Source: JBAZOO01 sp041648735 (GTDB taxonomy: Bacteria; Verrucomicrobiota; Lentisphaeria; Oligosphaerales; CAITYL01). Taken from it: a DNA stretch of 64,000 nucleotides. The position numbers were made by a program, and so were the translations under genes. The notes below the pieces were generated by a model. The model was not told where the DNA came from. It saw only the letters and a program-made list of their open reading frames with translations, and searched no databases. Location: assembly GCA_041648735.1 (NCBI GenBank), contig JBAZOO010000017.1, positions 1-64,000 of the forward strand, read 5' to 3'. Below, one piece after another: positions 1 to 7,321 of the stretch (positions within the stretch are counted from its first letter, which is position 1; each line of letters begins with the position of its first letter).

Positions 1-284
1 ACGGCGGGCTTGGCGGCGACCTTGGCGGCGGGCTTGGCCGGCGTCTTCGCCGCAGCCGCCTTGGCAGGAGCCTTCTTGGCAGCGGTGGCCACCTTGGGGG
101 CAACCTTGGCCACGGCGGGCTTGGCGGGCTTCTTGGCCACAGCCGCCTTGGCGGGGGCCTTCTTGGCCGGCGTCTTCGCCACAGCCGCCTTGGCGGGGGC
201 CTTGGGGGCGACCGCGGCCGGCTTTTGGGGGGCGCTGCCGCTCTGCGCGGAAACGGGCTTGCGGGTGCTCTTTTTCGTGGCCAT
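1..284 (-). CDS. Alanine/lysine/proline-rich histone H1-like protein (N-terminal part, runs off window)
   Basis: The reverse strand reads from an ATG at 284 off the window start. After a leader beginning MATKKSTRKPV the protein is a low-complexity run of A, K, P and V built from units such as KKAPAKAA and KTPAK, as in bacterial histone H1-like (Hc1/AlgP type) nucleic-acid-binding tails. Such tails bind DNA through lysine charge. In some PVC bacteria a similar tail precedes a DksA/TraR zinc-finger domain, and the part outside the window could decide between these. The plus-strand frame over the same bases is an alanine/leucine-rich shadow. Start choice is clear because no other upstream ATG exists in frame. 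Function is inferred from composition only. Confidence 0.6.
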   Translation of the reverse strand, partial: MATKKSTRKPVSAQSGSAPQKPAAVAPKAPAKAAVAKTPAKKAPAKAAVAKKPAKPAVAKVAPKVATAAKKAPAKAAAAKTPAKPAAKVAAKPA

Positions 285-373
285 CGCTCAGTTTCTCCCG
301 GGACCGTGTGCCGAAGTTCCGCCGGACATGACTTGTAAAACCGGCAGGTACTATAGGATTTCACCGGCTGATA

Positions 374-1849
374 TCAACCGGATCCGGCAAGCGGGCGGAG
401 CCGTTCGGCCAAGGCCCGGAGCGACTCCTCGCTGAGGCCGGGGACGGCGGCGGCGATTTCCGCCGGGACCGCCGCCCGCAGGCGGCGGAGTGAGCCAAAG
501 GTGCGGAGCAGTTCCCGCCGGCGCTTGGGGCCGATGCCGGGGATTTCGTCCAGCACGGATTCTTGCAGGCGGCGTTGGCGGAGCAGCCGGTTGTAGGCGA
601 TGGCAAAACGGTGGGCCTCGTCGCGGATCGCCTGGACCAGCCGGAGGGCGCCGGAGTGGCGGTCCAGCAGCAGCGGTTCGCGGCGGTCGGGGAAATGGAT
701 TTCCTCCAGCCTTTTGGCCAGGCCGACGACCGGCTGGCCGGCAAACCCGGCCGCCCGCAAGGCGTCGCGGGCCGCGGCGAGCTGGCCAGCGCCGCCATCG
801 ATCACCAGCAGGTCGGGCGGCGCCCCACCCTCTTCCCGCAAGCGCGTGAAGCGGCGGCCGACCACCTCGGCAATGCAGGCCACGTCATTGCTGCCCGTGA
901 CCGTCCGGATGCGGTAGCGCCGGTACTCCTTGCGGGCGGGCACGCCGCCGCGGAAGCGGACCAGGCTGGCGACGGTGAAGGTTCCCGCGATGTTGGAAAC
1001 ATCAATGCACTCCAAGGTCTCCGGGGGCTGGGCCAGCCCCAATGCCACTTGCAGCTCGCGGATTTGCCCGGGGCCGGCGCCGCCGGCGGCGCGCACGGAG
1101 GGCGGCAGCAGCGGCCGGTTCAGGGCATGGGTGCGCAGTTCCTTGAGGACGCCGGCCGCGTCCCGCAACCGGGCCGCCGCCTCGAAATCGTGGCTGGCCG
1201 CCGCCTCCTTCATGCGCGCCGCCAAGTCGGCCAGCACTTCCGTCGTCCGCCCGTTGAGCACCGCCAGCAGCGCCGCGACCCGGAGTTGGTAGTCCGCCGG
1301 GGTGATGCCGCCAGTGCAGGGGGCGATGCAGCGGCCCAAGGCACGTTTGAGGCAATGGCTGGCCACCTTCGGGTTCAGGCCGTTGCCCGCGCAGGTGCGC
1401 AGGCCGAAACGTTCGGCCAAGTAGCCGGCCAGGTCGCGCAAGGCCGTGGCATGGGGGACCGGCCCCCAGTAGAGCCGCTGGTCCTGCCGGCGGAGGCGGG
1501 TCAGGCGCAGCCGGGGGAAGGGCTCCTCCGGGTTCAGGCAAAGCAGGAGGTAGCGCTTGTCGTCGCGCATCTCGATGTTGTAGCGGGGCGCGTACTGCTT
1601 GATCAGTTGCTCCTCGCGGACAAACGCCTCGCTTTCCGTCCGGAGCGGGATCATCTCATAGGCGGCAATGCTGTGGATCAGTGCCCGCAGCTTGGGATCC
1701 GCCTTGGCCCGGCGCGACGGCTGGAAGTAGCTGGCCAGGCGCTTGCGCAACGACTTCGCCTTGCCGACGTAGATCACGTCGCCCGCCAGATTGCGGAAGA
1801 GGTAGACGCCGGGGCGGTTGGGCACGTCTTGGGAATGGAAGCGGAGCAT
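374..1849 (-). CDS. uvrC: UvrABC excinuclease subunit C, short form
   Basis: The 491-residue protein nicks DNA on both sides of a lesion after UvrA-UvrB loading. The N-terminus has the GIY-YIG domain (PGVYLF, then VIYVGKAKSLRKRL, residues about 13-40). A Cys cluster follows (C-x-C-type residues in CLKRALGRCIAPC). Then comes a UVR/UvrB-contact motif (about residues 205-240), an RNase H-like 5'-nuclease domain with the conserved ECIDVSNIAGT and LLVIDGGAGQL segments, and a C-terminal helix-hairpin-helix (IPGIGPKRRREL). It is about 100 residues shorter than the usual 590-610; the missing part is mainly the linker between the UVR motif and the RNase H fold. All catalytic modules look intact, so it is probably functional. 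A TATATT-like -10 lies about 45 bases upstream of the ATG. Confidence 0.93.
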   Translation of the reverse strand: MLRFHSQDVPNRPGVYLFRNLAGDVIYVGKAKSLRKRLASYFQPSRRAKADPKLRALIHSIAAYEMIPLRTESEAFVREEQLIKQYAPRYNIEMRDDKRYLLLCLNPEEPFPRLRLTRLRRQDQRLYWGPVPHATALRDLAGYLAERFGLRTCAGNGLNPKVASHCLKRALGRCIAPCTGGITPADYQLRVAALLAVLNGRTTEVLADLAARMKEAAASHDFEAAARLRDAAGVLKELRTHALNRPLLPPSVRAAGGAGPGQIRELQVALGLAQPPETLECIDVSNIAGTFTVASLVRFRGGVPARKEYRRYRIRTVTGSNDVACIAEVVGRRFTRLREEGGAPPDLLVIDGGAGQLAAARDALRAAGFAGQPVVGLAKRLEEIHFPDRREPLLLDRHSGALRLVQAIRDEAHRFAIAYNRLLRQRRLQESVLDEIPGIGPKRRRELLRTFGSLRRLRAAVPAEIAAAVPGLSEESLRALAERLRPLAGSG

Positions 1850-1992
1850 GGCAACCCAGGACTCGGGCGGGACTCGCCGTCACAGTTTGCAATATAAGTG
1901 GCGGGAACCGGAATGCCCTTGGCCGGTTCCAAGGGAACAGCAGTTGCCCCCCCGCCCCCCCCCATGCCGCCTGCCGCCGAATGGAGCCGCCG

Positions 1993-2628
1993 ATGAACCG
2001 AGTCCTGCACATCCAAGCCTCGCCCCGGCCGGCCGACGAATCCTGGTCCGCCCGGGCCGCCCACGCTTTCCTGGACGCCTATGCGCGCCACCATCCGGAC
2101 GACCGGATCACCACCCTGGAGCTGTTCCGCGCCACCCTCCCCGCCTTCGACCAGGACGCGGCGGGCGGCAAGTACAAGCTCATGCATGGCCAGCCCCTGG
2201 CGGCGGCCGAAGAGCAGGCCTGGGATTTGGTGCGCGAGCAGATCGCCCGGTTCCTTGCCGCCGACAAGCTGGTCTTCTCCGTGCCCATGTGGAACTTCTC
2301 CATCCCTTATCGCCTCAAGCAATATCTGGACATCCTGGTCCAGCCCGGCTTCACCGTCCACTTCGACCCGCAGGAGGGGTACCGCGGCCTGGTGACGGGG
2401 CGCCCCGCCCTGCTGGTCCTCGCCCGCGGTTCAACCTATGCCCCGGAGACGCCTACCGCCGCCTTCGACTTCCAGTTGCCCTACCTGAAGGCGCTGCTCG
2501 GGTTCATCGGGATCACCCAGCTCCACACCGTCGTGGTCGAGCCCACCCTCGCCGGCGGCCGGGCGGCGGCGGAGGCGGCGCTGGCCAAGGCCCGGACCGA
2601 ACTGGCCGCCCTGGCGGCCGATTTCTGA
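1993..2628 (+). CDS. azoR: FMN-dependent NADH-azoreductase
   Basis: The 211-residue flavodoxin-fold protein matches the AzoR family (usually about 200 aa), which reduces quinones and azo compounds using FMN and NADH. Visible signatures are the N-terminal beta strand and phosphate-binding loop (VLHIQASPRP), the FMN contact PMWNFSIPYRLKQYLD, and the C-terminal FIGI segment. An ATG at 1981 is in frame, but the start at 1993 (MNRVLHIQ) places the first beta strand as in the family. The gene is divergent from uvrC and convergent with the QueG-like gene, so it is probably monocistronic. Confidence 0.9.
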   Translation: MNRVLHIQASPRPADESWSARAAHAFLDAYARHHPDDRITTLELFRATLPAFDQDAAGGKYKLMHGQPLAAAEEQAWDLVREQIARFLAADKLVFSVPMWNFSIPYRLKQYLDILVQPGFTVHFDPQEGYRGLVTGRPALLVLARGSTYAPETPTAAFDFQLPYLKALLGFIGITQLHTVVVEPTLAGGRAAAEAALAKARTELAALAADF

Positions 2629-2721
2629 GCCGCTTTGCCAGCGCCAGCCGGCCAGGGCAAGGAGGCCCGGCCGGAATCGGGGGAATGGCGGAACGCCATT
2701 GCCCCGATTCCAGGGCGTGGT

Positions 2722-5142
2722 TCAGCCGACTTGGGCGCGTGCGGCGCCGGCTGGGCACTGGCGCAGGCAGGTCTCGAGCACGCAGGTACGGGTCTTCATG
2801 ACCGGATCCTTGTGCGCGCAGCCTTCGGCGATGTCCGCGATGGTGATCCTGCCCTGGGGCGGCGTGACCTGGGTGTCGTTGCCGATGAGGCCGGGACCTT
2901 CGTCCGCGCACAGGCTGTACTTCTTTGACCAGTCGCAGCGGTGCCGGCCGAACTTTGGCACCCGTACCGTCACGCCATCGCACTTCACCTCGAACGACTG
3001 CCTCTCAAGAGCCTGCATCGGGCAGGTTTCCTCGCAGACCGAACAGCCGGCGCAGGGGTCGGCGGCGGGAAGGCGCACGGCGTCGGCCGGGAGTTCGGCG
3101 TCGGTGACGATGACGATGCGGCGCTGGTGCGGGCCGTGCTCCGCCGTCAGCAAGGCGCCGCTGCGGCCAATGGTGCCCAAACCGGCGGCCACCGCCTCGA
3201 GGGCGTTGCTGCGGGCGTCGGGCAGCAGGCCGCGGGGGGAGTCAACCGTCGAGCCGAGTTGCAGCAGGTTGTTGCTCAGGGCCGCCTTGAACCCGCGGCG
3301 GGACAGCTCCCGGATGAGGGAGATGGCGGCGAATTGCAGCTCGTTGTTCGTCTGGTACTGCCAGAAGGCGTAGGTGCCCACCTGCTGGCTCTTGGGCAGG
3401 CCGGCGTTCGCGATGATTTCGGCGGGGAAGTGCATGCCAAGGACGATGACCGACTTCGCGCCGGGCAGGAACTCCTCGGGGCCGCGCAGCGTCACCGGCT
3501 GCTTCACGATCTCGGGGACGTAGGCGCCGTGCATGCTGGGGCTGGTGAGGTCGCGGACGGATTCGCCAAGTTCGGCCTCGTCAACGTTTGCCTTCAATTG
3601 CGGCACCAGCGCCTGGATGCGGGCCGCTGGGGCGACGCCGAAGATGGAGACGCCGGCGGCCTCCGCCAGCCGTTCCAGCCGGGTGCGCAGGGCGGCCGAG
3701 GCCAGGGGAGCGGGCCGGGCGGGGGCGACGGGCGTGCCTTTTCCCGCCGGGGTCGGATCCGGCAGCGCGTCGGTGACCACGGCGCCGAGGATGACGTTGC
3801 GGCCGAACTCGGGGGTGTTGAGGAAGCCGTCGGCGTCGCGGGTGCCCAGGCCGGCCTGTTCGGCCAGTTCCTGGATGATGCCGTCGCGGTCCGAGATGAA
3901 ATGGGCGGTGCGCTTCAGCGGGTACGGCGGGCAACTGCCGGTGTAGGAGGCGGCGTGGTAGCCGCAGTCCTCGACCATCCGTGCCAGCTTGAGCAGGATG
4001 TGGTGCATGAGAGTGTGGCAGGTGCCGGCCATGGGCCCCCAAGTGCCTTCGCCAAACCGCTCCCGCTCCACCACCTCGGTGGGGATGCGCATGGCCACGG
4101 CGAGCACGCTGCGCATGCCGGGGGCCTGGCAATTGGCCACGGTGGAGGCTTCCGTCCCCTCCTTCAGTGGCCCCACGGAGACGGCGTCCACCCCCATGCG
4201 GATGGCGGCGGCACAGAGGTCGTCGCGCATCTTGCGGAGGGTCGGCATGTTCTCCGGATAGCGCTTGTTGATGCGGTTCTGGGCGATCAGCCGCGTCCGC
4301 CCGAAGGAACCCTCGCGGGTGCGCAGGTGCGGCGGGACGCAGACCTTCTGGCAGACGCCGCGCTCGTGGCCGCGGATGCCGTTACTCTCCAGCTCGGTGA
4401 GGATTTCCTTCTCGCCGATGTGCTCCCATTTCTCAAGGTTGGGGGATTTCAGGTTGAGGCTGAAGTGCTCGGCCCAGGCGCAGCGCCAGATGTTCTTGTT
4501 GGCGTATTTGAAGGTCTTGCCGCCAATGACGACCTCGTGTGGCTTCTGCAATTCCTTGCGTAGCGCGGCGGAGGGACAGTGCTTGACGCACTCCATGCAC
4601 ATGTCGCAGAGCTTCGGCCCGTCGTACATCGGCGTCGGCACCAATTCGGCGCTGGTGACGATGGAGATGAAGCGGCAGCGGGAGCCGAACTCCGGGGTGA
4701 TGGCCAGGCCGGACCAGCCGATCTCCGCCAGACCGGCGGCGGTGGCGGCATGGATGTGGGAAAGATCCGGGGCGAACAGGCTGGGAATGCCTTCGTGTTG
4801 CCGGTACCGCCAGATGTTGGAGGAGGCGACGGGAATCGCCTTGCAGCCGGTGGCATGGAGCTGGCGGGCGACGGCGTAGGCAACGCGGTCGAGCAGCGAG
4901 TTCTGATCCTGCCAGCCGCCGGGGCTTTCATCCTGCGGCTCCGGTTCGCCGCCCATCTCCGTCCAGGTGTCGGTGATGTGGATCGCGGCGACGACCACGG
5001 TTTTCGCTTCGGGCAGGATCGCCGGCGGGCTCAGGAGATACGGCGCGTTCTTCCAGCGTTCGACGGGGGCGAAGCCGACCAGGTCCATGCCCATGCCCAG
5101 GGCGGTCGCCTTCACCTGTTCAGTCAGCAGACGGTCAACCAT
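2722..5142 (-). CDS. Triple-repeat epoxyqueuosine-reductase-like (QueG/reductive-dehalogenase-type) iron-sulfur protein
   Basis: The 806-residue protein contains three successive QueG-like modules. Module 1 (about 1-300) starts with GMDLVGFAPVERW, has TPEFGSRCRF at 149-158 and a ferredoxin motif C179-x2-C182-x2-C185-x3-C189-P. Module 2 (about 300-465) repeats RMGVDAVSVGPL, VLAVAMRIP and TPEFGRNVIL (443-452) but has no ferredoxin cysteines. Module 3 (about 485-806) repeats AAGVSIFGVAPA, VIVLGMHFP and TAEHGPHQRR, with C697-x2-C700-x2-C703-x3-C707-P. More cysteines end modules 1 and 3 (C221, C264, C268; CVLETCLRQCP). QueG and reductive dehalogenases bind cobalamin plus 4Fe-4S clusters with this fold. 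True QueG is about 350-400 aa with one module. The substrate is unknown; a corrinoid-linked redox role, for example reductive activation, is inferred. It lies 61 bp downstream of the IclR gene on the same strand. Confidence 0.75.
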   Translation of the reverse strand: MVDRLLTEQVKATALGMGMDLVGFAPVERWKNAPYLLSPPAILPEAKTVVVAAIHITDTWTEMGGEPEPQDESPGGWQDQNSLLDRVAYAVARQLHATGCKAIPVASSNIWRYRQHEGIPSLFAPDLSHIHAATAAGLAEIGWSGLAITPEFGSRCRFISIVTSAELVPTPMYDGPKLCDMCMECVKHCPSAALRKELQKPHEVVIGGKTFKYANKNIWRCAWAEHFSLNLKSPNLEKWEHIGEKEILTELESNGIRGHERGVCQKVCVPPHLRTREGSFGRTRLIAQNRINKRYPENMPTLRKMRDDLCAAAIRMGVDAVSVGPLKEGTEASTVANCQAPGMRSVLAVAMRIPTEVVERERFGEGTWGPMAGTCHTLMHHILLKLARMVEDCGYHAASYTGSCPPYPLKRTAHFISDRDGIIQELAEQAGLGTRDADGFLNTPEFGRNVILGAVVTDALPDPTPAGKGTPVAPARPAPLASAALRTRLERLAEAAGVSIFGVAPAARIQALVPQLKANVDEAELGESVRDLTSPSMHGAYVPEIVKQPVTLRGPEEFLPGAKSVIVLGMHFPAEIIANAGLPKSQQVGTYAFWQYQTNNELQFAAISLIRELSRRGFKAALSNNLLQLGSTVDSPRGLLPDARSNALEAVAAGLGTIGRSGALLTAEHGPHQRRIVIVTDAELPADAVRLPAADPCAGCSVCEETCPMQALERQSFEVKCDGVTVRVPKFGRHRCDWSKKYSLCADEGPGLIGNDTQVTPPQGRITIADIAEGCAHKDPVMKTRTCVLETCLRQCPAGAARAQVG

Positions 5143-5203
5143 CTTTGCAACTCCTTACTGTTTGGGGACAACAAAACTCAATGCCGGCCAGGGAAGCTGC
5201 CGG

Positions 5204-5968
5204 TCAGACAGAGGAGAGGATTTCGCCCAGCCGCTCCGCTGCCTGGCAGAGTTCGCGGCGTATTTGGGCCTGTTTTTCCGCTGGGCAACGGAATTCCGGG
5301 GCGTGACAGCCCAGCGCCCCGAAGAGCCGGCCGTCGCCCCCGAGCACCGGACAGGCCACCGCGATGACGCCGCCGGCATCTGGACCGACGAAGCTGAACC
5401 CCTCGCTCCGGAGGGCGGCCAGCGCCGTCTCCAGCCCTTCCCGGGCCGATATCCCGTCCCAAAGTGCCCCGGGCAGGCCGTTCCGGGCCAAGATCGCCTC
5501 CAGCTCCTCCGGCGCCGCATTGGCCGCCAGCACCCGGCCGGTGGGGGAATCGTAGATTCGCCCTTCCTCCGCCATGGCGGCGTCAACGCGGATCGCCTGG
5601 CGGCAGTCCACCCGGGCGATCACCACGCGCTGCCCGCCGCGGAGGGTCGCCAGGACGCAGGCCTCGCCCAGCCTCTCGCCAAGCTCGCGCAGCACATGGC
5701 CGATGCGGGCGCGGACCGCCTCGTCGGCGAAGCGGTTCAGCCGGCCGATCTGGCGCAGCTTGGCCCCGGGGCGGTAGCGGCCGTCCGGCATCTGCTCGAC
5801 ATAGCCGCAGGCGACCATGGTCTTGAGCAGGTTGTGAGTGGAGTTGGCCGGCATCCCCATCTGCCTGGCCAGTTCCGAAAGGGGGCGGCCGCCGTCCGGC
5901 TCTTCGGCGAGGAGCAGGTCCAGCAAGTCCAGGGCTTTCTTCAGCGACTTGACGGGGATGGCGGCCAT
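5204..5968 (-). CDS. IclR-family transcriptional regulator
   Basis: The 254-residue protein has an N-terminal winged helix (residues about 1-65: KALDLLDLLLAEEPDG then LSELARQMGMPANSTHNLLKTMVACGY) followed by a GAF-like effector domain with the family segment RVVIARVDC and a C-terminal ligand region (GPDAGGVIAVACPVL). IclR proteins typically repress neighbouring catabolic genes until a small carboxylate binds. The gene is first in a probable operon with the triple QueG-like gene 61 bp downstream. A 17-bp inverted repeat directly upstream of its ATG is a likely autoregulatory operator. The effector cannot be read from sequence. Confidence 0.9.
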   Translation of the reverse strand: MAAIPVKSLKKALDLLDLLLAEEPDGGRPLSELARQMGMPANSTHNLLKTMVACGYVEQMPDGRYRPGAKLRQIGRLNRFADEAVRARIGHVLRELGERLGEACVLATLRGGQRVVIARVDCRQAIRVDAAMAEEGRIYDSPTGRVLAANAAPEELEAILARNGLPGALWDGISAREGLETALAALRSEGFSFVGPDAGGVIAVACPVLGGDGRLFGALGCHAPEFRCPAEKQAQIRRELCQAAERLGEILSSV

Positions 5969-5972
5969 GGTT

Positions 5973-5989
5973 TTTCCATATAGTGGAAA
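5973..5989. promoter_or_regulatory. Candidate IclR operator, inverted repeat
   Basis: TTTCCA-tatag-TGGAAA forms a 6-5-6 inverted repeat five bases upstream of the IclR gene start (ATG at 5968). Half-site composition resembles the TGGAAA/TTTCCA halves of the known E. coli IclR box, in different spacing. Position suggests autorepression; also between this operon and dxr. Confidence 0.55.
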
Positions 5990-6142
5990 TCAATTCTTCA
6001 ATCTGGAAGGAACTATAGCGGGAAGCGGCAAAAAGGCAAGCGACATCAACCCGAGCCGCTTTGCAATCGCCAGCACGCCGCCTATCTTCCCCTTCGCCCG
6101 CGGAATGCTTCCCGGCAGCACGGCCGGCCCGGGCGGAGGCCC

Positions 6143-7297
6143 ATGGCGAAAAACCTGGTCATTCTCGGTTCCACCGGCTCCATCGGCCGCGCCGCGGCCT
6201 GGGTGGCCCACAACCTGGGCGACGACGTGGTGCGCGTCCTCGGCCTGATGGCCCGCTCCAACCTGGATCGGCTCGCCCAGCAGGCCCGGGAACTGGGCTG
6301 TGCCTGGGCCGCCGTCCCCAATGCGGACTCCGCACGGCGCGACCTGCAGCCGCGGCTGCCCGCCGGCTGCACCGCCATTGGCGACGAGGCGGAACTCCTC
6401 GCCCGCGTCACCGCGCCGGAGGTGGACGTCGTGCTCTGCGCCATTGTCGGCACCGCCGGGTTCAAGCCGGTCCTGGCCGCGATCCGCGCCGGCAAGACGA
6501 TCGCCTTGGCCAGCAAGGAAATCCTGGTCATGGCGGGCGAAGTCGTCATGGCCGAGGCAAAACGCCACGGCGCTTGCATCCTGCCGGTGGACAGCGAGCA
6601 TTCCGCGGTCTTCCAATGCCTGGAGGGTCAGCGGCGCGAGGCGCTCCGCCGCGTCCTGCTCACCGCCAGCGGCGGCCCCTTCCGCCGCCATTCCCGCGCC
6701 GAGCTGGCGGGCGTGACCCCCGCCCAGGCCCTGGCCCATCCCACCTGGAACATGGGGGCGAAAGTCACGATCGATAGCGCCACCCTGATGAACAAGGGGC
6801 TGGAAATGATCGAGGCCCGCTGGCTGTTCGACCTCGCGCCGGAACAGATCGCCGTGGTCGTGCATCCGCAATCAATCGTCCATTCGCTGGTGGAGTTCAC
6901 CGACGGCAGCCTGCTCGCCCAGCTTGGCCGCCCCGACATGCGCATCCCCATCCAGTACGCCCTGACCTGGCCGGAACGCCGGCCGCTGCCCCTGGAACCG
7001 CTGGACCTGGTCCGCGCCGGCAGCCTCACCTTCGAGGCGCCCGACCCGGAGCGCTTCCCCGCCCTCGGCCTGGCCCGCCAGGCGTTGGCCGCCGGCGGCA
7101 CCCTCCCCGCCGTGTTCAACGCCGCCAACGAGGCCGCCGTCAGCCGCTTCCTGCGCGGCGACCTGGATTTCCCGGGCATCAGCCACACCGTCGCCGCCAC
7201 CATGGCCGCGCACCAGCTCGTCCCCCACCCCACCCTCGCCGAGATCCTGGCCGCCGACGCCTGGGCGCGGAGCCTGGCTGCCGGCCGCGGCGGTTGA
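6143..7297 (+). CDS. dxr: 1-deoxy-D-xylulose 5-phosphate reductoisomerase
   Basis: The 384-residue enzyme converts DXP to MEP, the committed step of the non-mevalonate isoprenoid pathway, using NADPH and a divalent metal. It shows the N-terminal Rossmann motif (LGSTGSIGRAA), the SKEILVMAG segment, the metal-binding PVDSEHSAVFQCL loop, the ASGGPFR substrate loop, HPTWNMGAKVTIDSATLMNKGLE in sections, and the C-terminal NAANE motif. Length matches the family (about 390-400). A GGAGG Shine-Dalgarno sits just upstream of the ATG. It is convergent with araB (24-bp gap) and carries one copy of the TGCGGACTCCGCA palindrome at 6322-6334. Confidence 0.97.
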   Translation: MAKNLVILGSTGSIGRAAAWVAHNLGDDVVRVLGLMARSNLDRLAQQARELGCAWAAVPNADSARRDLQPRLPAGCTAIGDEAELLARVTAPEVDVVLCAIVGTAGFKPVLAAIRAGKTIALASKEILVMAGEVVMAEAKRHGACILPVDSEHSAVFQCLEGQRREALRRVLLTASGGPFRRHSRAELAGVTPAQALAHPTWNMGAKVTIDSATLMNKGLEMIEARWLFDLAPEQIAVVVHPQSIVHSLVEFTDGSLLAQLGRPDMRIPIQYALTWPERRPLPLEPLDLVRAGSLTFEAPDPERFPALGLARQALAAGGTLPAVFNAANEAAVSRFLRGDLDFPGISHTVAATMAAHQLVPHPTLAEILAADAWARSLAAGRGG

Positions 7298-7321
7298 CCT
7301 GAGCCGCGCCCGCCGCCGCCG

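Noticed and set aside
10..435. Alanine-rich 141-codon frame on the forward strand
   Set aside because: Complement of the lysine/alanine-rich gene; hydrophobic appearance arises from its AAG/GCC codons.
2722..5142. Calling the triple-module protein queG
   Set aside because: True QueG is one module of half the length; tRNA-binding features could not be confirmed and there is no queuosine gene nearby.
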